Source: Isoetes taiwanensis
Taxonomy: Eukaryota; Streptophyta; Lycopodiopsida; Isoetales; Isoetaceae
Assembly (NCBI GenBank): GCA_021234155.1
Contig: JAJEKV010000061.1
Coordinates: 5,452,653-5,516,652, forward strand
Direction of reading: 5' to 3'
DNA: 64,000 nucleotides
Under the pieces are notes generated by a model, which was not told where the DNA came from, searched no databases, and saw nothing but the letters and a program-made list of their open reading frames with translations. Below are positions 57,944 through 64,000 of this stretch, piece by piece. A program made the translations under genes and the position numbers. Each line of letters opens with the position of its first letter. Position 1 is the stretch's first letter.

Positions 57944-58900
57944 GCGGCAGAATTTTGATCGGTCATATCTCTCACATCCGGTGTCATATTTTCATGTGCT
58001 TGGGCTTGTTGGAAAGCTGGTTCAGAGATCTTTCTAACGGTGTATGGTACCTACATGCTTGGCTTTGTTTCTGTGCTCAAATTGGCACTTTTCCGGGCTG
58101 TGTTCTAGGGTTTATGTGGCAACCGGTAGACACTTCGACAGACTGTATCTCTCACATCCGGTGTCAGATTTTTATGTACTTGGGCTTGTTGGAAAGCTGG
58201 TTCAGAGAGCTTTCCAACGGTGTATGATACCTGCATGTTTGTCTTCGTTTCAGTGCTCAAATCTGCTGTTTTCCGGGCTGTGTGCTAGGGTTTTTGTGGC
58301 AGCCCTTCTTCTTCCTTCTTTGAGAAGTATAGCCCTCGCCTGATGCCGTTGTTGGCCTTGGCCACGCGGTGTTGAAAGGTGTGTGTTGTACTCTTATTGA
58401 AGGTTACGAGAATGTTTTACTAATTCATACCCTAGTTCCTGATGGTGCTGTTGATGAAAGTCCGACACCAATATAGGGATTGGCGTATGTTTTAGTAAGT
58501 ATTCGATTGGTCTCGTCTTGCGGCAGAATTTTGATCGGTCATATCTCTCGCATCCGGTGTCAGATTTTCATGTGCTTAGGCTTGTTAGAAAGCTGGTTCA
58601 GAGATCTTTCCAGCGGTGTATGGTACCTGCATGCTTGGCTTTGTTTCTATGCTCAAATTGGCACTTTTCCAGGCTGTGTGCTAGGGTTTATGTGGCAATC
58701 GGTAGACACTTCGACAGACTGTATCTCTCACATCCGGTGTCAGATTCTTATGTGCTTGGGCTTGTTGGAAAGCTGGTTCAGAGATCTTTCAAACGGTGTA
58801 TGATATCTGCATGCTTGTCTTTGCTTCAGTGCTCAAATCCGCACTTTTCCGGGCTGTGTGCTAGGGTTTTTGTGGCAGCCGGTACACACCAGATATCCAG
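57944..58900 (+). repeat. ~180-bp monomers in two dimers upstream of the LINE
   Basis: Four monomers containing tatctctcacatccggtgtc, gcttgttggaaagctggttc and aacggtgtatg start at ~57,944, 58,137, 58,521 and 58,714. Monomers within a dimer differ more than the corresponding monomers of the two dimers (577-bp higher-order period). Each dimer ends gggctgtgtgctagggttt. Several frames stay open (up to 152 codons) but repeat in step with the DNA, so I do not call genes. The array ends just before LINE ORF1. Confidence 0.85.
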
Positions 58901-58908
58901 GAGTCGTC

Positions 58909-60480
58909 GCCCAAGTCATACCCCAAGTCATGGCCACAGACACAGTCCCGTGTGTGGACCCACACTTGGTTGGTGAGCTACCTCAGACCACACCAACCCA
59001 TCCTGGGAAGGCCCAAACACACCAACCACCGGTTGACCCCACGCAGGCAGAGCCCTCTGGGGAAGACCATGAAGCGGGGCCACCAAGGAAGAGGCCTCGG
59101 GCAGAGGGAGAGACGTCTTCCATGAAGAGGGAGGCCCGAGCCAAGGCCCAGTCGACCCGACAGGCGGGCCACATAGGCAATCCGCCAGTCGAACCTTGGA
59201 GCCGCATCCAGGCGAGGGTTGAGGCCAACAGTGCACGCCTTGTAGGCCTCCCGACAGAGGTGGAGAACATAACATCTCGGATGTTGCGCAGGCGATTGGT
59301 GCCAAAAAAACGCATTTAATCACAGAATTGAGGATCGCCAGACGACAAAGTGATGATAGCATCCACTTGCTACAATTTGACAGATAAAAGAATACCAGGA
59401 GCTTGCAGATATGAGGGGCGGTAACACCGTGTTGGCTATGGAAGAAGCTGGACGCAGGACAGAACCGGTAGAGCAGGAGACACCGTAGAATTTGCCCCCG
59501 AGGATCCAGGCCGAGGTTGAGGAGGCTAAGGCCACGGCCCGAGGAGCACAGGCCGCCCTCCTCGTCGAGGTTCGCGAGGCCGCCACCGTGGAGACAAGGA
59601 TTCCAGCCTGCTTTTAAGCTAGCCGCGTAACCGGAAGCCGGAGTAAGGATTTAGCACGGTCCCGCTGGGAGCTACGGGAGCCGCGGCGTTGCCCGACAAG
59701 GCAAGGGCCTCCATGCCGCGGCACATGAGCAACTCGCCATTGCACGGGAGATGGCAAGACATGACAACGCCTGCAAGAGCCGAGCTCCGGACTCAGGAGA
59801 AGCGAAACCCCGACAAAGAACACACCAACCCCGCGAACCCACCAACCTACGGGGCGTCAACACGGAACACATCTTTGCCGGACACATCCCGGATCGCACG
59901 CCGGGCCGCCACCACCCGGCGCCGGCCCGCGACCTATGCCTCACCCACCTCAACCAACACACAGTGCGGCCCCGCCGAACCGAGAAAGCAGAGGCAGAGG
60001 AGCCGCAATGTGGTAGTCGCGAGGCCCGCGGGAGGAGTCGGAGAACATCTCACTTCCCGACTCGGACCACGATCTTGGACCGGATGATGTTCCCAAAGAC
60101 TGTGACCATTGGAAAGGCGCGAGTCGTCATGGAATTGAGCGCCCTACGATCGCCCCCGGGTGGTCATCTTCACAGTTGAGAGCGTGCCAGAGCGGGTGGC
60201 CATCCTGCGTCAGGGCCGGAAGTTGAAGGGGACGGCTGCATGACGCTGGCCGGGACTTGACCCCAAAGACTGACAAGAGACCCGGCGGAGCTGGCCAAAG
60301 TCGAGGACCCGCCGAGACATGGAGGGGCGGCGGGGCTGGTCCTGGGAAGGATCTTGTAATTGGGCAGCCAAACAGGGGATCTGGCACTCCGGCCCCTCGA
60401 GTCCCCTCGAGGGGGCCCCAGCCGCATGAGCATCCACATCTTCCGCTCCCCACAGGACCACCACTACCACCGGACTGAAG
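58909..60480 (+). pseudogene. LINE ORF1-like region
   Basis: The first frame, 58,858-59,319, is Pro/Thr/Lys/Arg-rich (PPRKRPRAEGETSSMKREAR). An Ala/Glu-rich helical stretch at ~59,505-59,590 (QAALLVEVREAATVE) suits the coiled coil of an ORF1 RNA-binding protein. From 59,690 to 60,480 only basic, Pro-rich frames appear. No RRM or CCHC motif was readable, so the call rests on position. Confidence 0.5.
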
Positions 60481-60514
60481 TGGCGATGCATGCCACTAAA
60501 TAGGGGATCGTGCC

Positions 60515-61290
60515 TCAGCGTGGTATCCTGGAATTGCCGTGGCTTTCCATGGCAGAAGGGGGACAGTCTCAATTCCGTCGCCATGGACATGGACCTTATC
60601 TTCCTCATGGAAACATGGGAACATCTTTGATCACTGAGCTACCCGATTTGCGGGGATACCGGTAGCTTCTCCGCCTTCAATGAGTGCACCGGAAAACGAG
60701 GACACGGAGGAATTGCGTGTTATTACATTTTGACCTTGGCCCAATCGGTCTCCACAGTGTAAGGCAAGGCACAAAAATGAGATACACAGTGGTGCAGTGC
60801 CCGAAACGGCGATGGCAGCCCTCTCTTTGTGGCGGCTTGCTACTTCCCACATCTTTGAGAGCAACTTTTACCACACGCGACTTGATGTGGGATGCACCGG
60901 AGCCCTATGTCGTCTATATGATGACATACTGGCCAGCATGACCAATTGGGCAAGGTCATGTTGCTTGGAGATTTCAATGCGCCGCCACGAGCGCGAAAGC
61001 GTATCCCAAAATTCGCACCTCTAGGCGAGGATGTATTGCAAATGGACCCCGAGATGGTTTGGCCAAAGGCGATGACGTACCGGTGACACGGTATGGCCGG
61101 CAGCTGCCGCTTCTTTGAAGCGATATCTTTGACCTGGTCATTTGCAATGGGTCAGGCACGCTGGTCGCCCTCCAGCCGCTTCACTTGTAGACGAGAGAAC
61201 CAGGGGGGCACCCGGTGTGGTGGATTACGTGCTAGCGACGCGAGCAATGCCTACACTTGATCACTCGCCCGATTGTCCGGGACAGTGGCC
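60515..61290 (+). pseudogene. LINE AP-like endonuclease domain
   Basis: Motifs in order: SWNCRGFPW (60,525), DLIFLMETWEH (~60,593), LGDFNAPP with catalytic D/N (60,964-60,987), DYVLAT (~61,224) and DHSPD with the catalytic His (~61,262). These define the APE fold that nicks target DNA for target-primed reverse transcription. Frames shift between them; the loss falls between motifs, not in them. Confidence 0.8.
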
Positions 61291-61789
61291 TGGCGAGGAA
61301 GTAGACTCGACCATCAGCCCCTGTTCTTGCGAGATAGATTGGCAGGCCAACCGAGCACCCATTGCCCCAACACCCCATGTACCCCACACCCAAGCGTGCG
61401 GACTATGATCATGCGGCGGTCTATCGCGAGGATGCTTGAGCATGAGGCTGCCGGAGGCCGCAACTCCCCACACTTCAACAGCAGACGACCCAGTGAAACC
61501 CGGCTCCTTCTAAGGGTAGGGGCCAGATGCTTTGGGAGAGACCGCTCGGCGATCCACGAGGGCTGCAACCACCTTCCCCCAAGAATCAATCGGTTCGATG
61601 GCGAATGTCCGGGGGCTGAAAAACGATGGCTCGCCAAGTCTTTGGACCCCACCATTCGCCTCGCCCAGAGCCCGTCGTCAATACCGCTCCTTCCTCAAGA
61701 CCAAGAAAGCCGGTACCTTATGGAGCACCAAAGAATGATGTTTGGTCTTCTAGACCGCCACCCTAGGGCCTTCGGAGAAAGGTCTTGAG

Positions 61790-62990
61790 TAAGCCCCCGC
61801 GTGACCCACGGGAAATATTACCCCGAACAATGGGTGAGATACTTGCGGCCAGTTGTATGACCCAATGGGAAGCGGGCACCAAGACCTCCTCCCTGAGGCA
61901 GGCCCAGCACTGGTCATTACTTGAAGGGATGTCATAATGGGCACCAGAACGCCCGCTAACGGGAAGGCAGCAGATTTGGATGGTATGCGGTGCGAGCTTC
62001 TCAAGTGGGCGGGCCCCCAATGGTGCCGGTTCTCCAAAGCACTCTTCAACGGGGCATTGCAAGAAGGCTTCCCCCCTTTGGACTACCAAGAGAGTTGTGC
62101 CCATATACAAAGCGGGGGACCCCCCACGACCCGACCAACTATCGCACCATTATGGTCGGTTACGTCTTTGCCAAGTTGCTTGCCGGATTCTTGGCGGCCA
62201 TTGACTTTGGGCGAGGATGGAGAAGTGCGGGCTCGCCTGCAGTGAGCTTCCATTTCTACTATTGACCATATCTTCACTCTGCGAACACTCATAGAGGATA
62301 GCCGAATCGGCCTTGAGAATCTGCTTGTTGCTTTGTGGATTTCGCAAAGGCTTTTGACCTGATTGCCTGCCGGGATAAGTTGTGGGACCAGATTGAGACG
62401 ACTAGGGACCCCGCGTCGACTTGCGCGAATGCTATATCTGAACTATCTGAGGCTTGCTCCGGTCGTCTCACACTTTCGGGGGAGCCCGTTGTTAGTAGCA
62501 TTGGGGTGCGCCAGGGCTGCCCTCTATCCCCGACGCTCTTCGGCTTGTACATTGACCAGCTAGAAGAATGGCTAGCTGAGCACGGGGGGGGCTGCACCAC
62601 ATAATCCGCAACCTCATATATGCCGATGATGTTGGCTCGCCGCTTATAATATACCCGGAGGGACATGCAACGCCACCGGATGCTTTGGACACTTTACGCC
62701 AATTCACCGACATGAGAGTTAACTTGGCCAAGACAAGGGTGTCTTTGGTCCCATCATCCCCGGCACCCACGTCTTCCCCTCATTCACTTACCAGGGGCAG
62801 GTAGTGGAGGTGGCTCAGTCTTATAAGTATTTGGGCATTGAGTTTTCTACTACCACACACTGGGATGCATCCATCAGGTTACGGGTCACCGCAGTCGAAA
62901 AGCCACTGTATGCAATGCAAAACAACAAATCACAAGGCAGAGCTGTATGCATGGGGTCACCAGGCACACTTGTTCAGGGCCTTGGTTGAA
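61790..62990 (+). pseudogene. LINE reverse transcriptase domain
   Basis: GKAADLDGMRCELLKWAG (61,962), then P-Y-K-AGD/HDPTNYRTI (~62,100-62,150), CFVDFAKAFDLIACRDKLW (62,333-62,390), GVRQGCPLSPTLFGLYIDQL (62,504-62,563), the catalytic YADD (62,619-62,630), and SYKYLGIEFSTTTHWDASIR (62,818-62,877). Fingers, palm and thumb order is complete. About five frameshifts separate the blocks; the catalytic residues are intact. Confidence 0.88.
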
Positions 62991-63815
62991 CCGGTCCTCC
63001 TCTATGGGGCAGAAGTGTGGGGGCCAATGATATCCCTCACCACTTGGAACGATCTAGAGCAGTACGTAAAGCTTTCTTGGCCCGGCAATCGGGAGTGAAA
63101 TCCACGGTCCCATATCGATCTTGCTCCAAGAGACAAGGCTTCCTTCCATTCTGAGGGTCATTGCCGAACGTCACATTATTTACTTCCGAGGAAGGTGGTG
63201 GCTATGGATGAAGCCCGCTGCCCAACCTTGCTTTGGCAGTGGCGATGGGCCCTTGGCGACTCAAAGCCTTCTGGAAAGACAAGCAAGCCCGGTGGTTCTC
63301 GCTATGGAATGTGCGGGCACACGATGTGGACCATCGTGCATACACCGAAGGAACGCTACCGCCTTGAAGCAAGACTTGGATGCTTGCTTCATGGCCAAGC
63401 TTTGGGATCAGAGGCCCTATCACATGTCAAGGTGGCAAATTATCGACGAAGAGGTTAATCCCATGCTCACGAGGGGCCCACACCACTACTGCGCACCCAT
63501 CTACCCATGAAAAAGCGGGGGTGATTGCTTCCATTCAAGACAGGTGCACACCACCTCCGCATTGAGAGCGAGGGAGATGGATTCGGGGCCGCGTGAGGGC
63601 CGAGTCCGCCTTTGTCAGCGAGGGCCATTGAGGATGAAAGTCACGCCCTCCGGGCTTTGTCCGTCGAGCATATCCTGGCTCGGTATGCTCGGTTAGTTGT
63701 GCCCCATCGGGCCTTGCATGGGCTCTTGAGCACGACCTCTGTGAGGCTTGTTGGGATCGTACCTCAGGAGGTAATGGATACGCCGGACTTCGCTTATGCC
63801 CCCGTCCGACATTAA
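62991..63815 (+). pseudogene. LINE ORF2 C-terminal region
   Basis: Continues from the RT with LVEPVLLYGAEVWGPM (62,982), a Cys/His-containing stretch near 63,330 (MCGHTMW), YRLEARLGCLLHG (63,358) and a final frame at 63,612-63,815 ending APVRH. I cannot define a zinc knuckle or RNase H. Confidence 0.6.
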
Positions 63816-63879
63816 CCTCACCGTACTTGTGATTATGTATATAATCAGGCGGTATGTCAAAGATCCTTATTGCTACTAA

Positions 63880-63916
63880 GGTTTTTCCCCCGAAAACCCT
63901 TCGGGGCGGGGGTTTT
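63880..63916 (+). terminator. GC hairpin with T run at the LINE 3' end
   Basis: ccccgaaaacccttcgggg followed by cgggggttttttaa forms a stem with A/T flanks near the presumed LINE 3' end. It could be the RT recognition structure of the LINE RNA. The resemblance to a bacterial terminator is formal only in a plant context. Confidence 0.4.
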
Positions 63917-64000
63917 TTAATCCTGGTAGTAATACGCCTGCTGCTCTCTCTCTTTGTACTTGGGTCCCATAGGCCAGTTGGTCTCCGTGGACGATAAAAT

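Larger units (their letters stand above)
58901..63930 (+). mobile_element. APE-type LINE, near full length
   Basis: Order on the plus strand: ORF1-like region (58,909-60,480), endonuclease (60,515-61,290), reverse transcriptase (~61,930-62,660), C-terminal region (62,800-63,815), then a 3' hairpin (63,880-63,916). The RT style (GVRQGCPLSPTLFGLYID) differs from the seed-plant L1 C-terminus at 54 kb, so it is a different clade. The frame changes about every 200-300 bp. Confidence 0.8.

Overview
This window is repeat-rich nuclear DNA of a land plant. The evidence is an intact four-exon GH3 acyl-amido synthetase gene (auxin/jasmonate conjugation family), plant-type GT-AG introns, and a dense nest of plant transposon families: Ty3/gypsy LTR elements, an APE-type LINE, and hAT and pogo relics. 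The lineage cannot be fixed from the sequence. A large, transposon-rich genome, possibly non-flowering, is a guess.

Layout. 1-5,066 and 12,706-17,771 are two copies of one ~5 kb segment, carrying the 5' end of a minus-strand gypsy element (gag plus LTR) followed by a ~2.3 kb tandem unit. That unit holds broken GH3 exons fused to an unidentified coiled-coil gene fragment. Between the copies lie a decayed hAT transposase (5.7-7.8 kb), AT-rich DNA, and the rest of the second gypsy copy, cut off inside reverse transcriptase at ~10.09 kb. At 18,523-23,652 the GH3 array is interrupted by foreign DNA containing the most unusual object here: a 3.2 kb element with terminal inverted repeats whose only gene is an intron-containing tyrosine recombinase resembling Crypton/DUF3504 proteins. 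GH3 sequence then resumes with a partial 3' end (23.97-24.36 kb) and the apparently functional GH3 gene (26,949 to 24,969, minus strand), which has a TATA box at 27.15 kb. A pogo-like transposase relic lies at 28.7-29.4 kb.

32,462-53,429 is one complete LTR retrotransposon (E3) with ATAAT target duplications, an iMet primer site, 1.6 kb LTRs and an interior with no recognisable coding. A second complete 11.0 kb gypsy element (E2, same family as the one at 10-14 kb) is nested inside its 5' LTR. E2 carries ~3.9 kb of extra sequence, partly coiled-coil coding, between integrase and the 3' LTR. Right of E3 are a gypsy pol relic cut by a 5'-truncated LINE, a chromodomain relic, tandem repeats, and a LINE (about 58.9-63.9 kb) preceded by ~180 bp monomer repeats.

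Quality caveat. Where two copies of the same repeat can be compared (1-5 kb against 12.7-17.8 kb; the E3 LTRs at 32.5 and 40.8/53 kb), the differences cluster at CAG/CTG trinucleotides as indels and scrambles, not C-to-T transitions. I read this as base-calling error at methylated CHG sites in long-read data. Many frameshifts in the transposon ORFs may therefore be artefacts, and 'pseudogene' here means 'broken in this assembly'.
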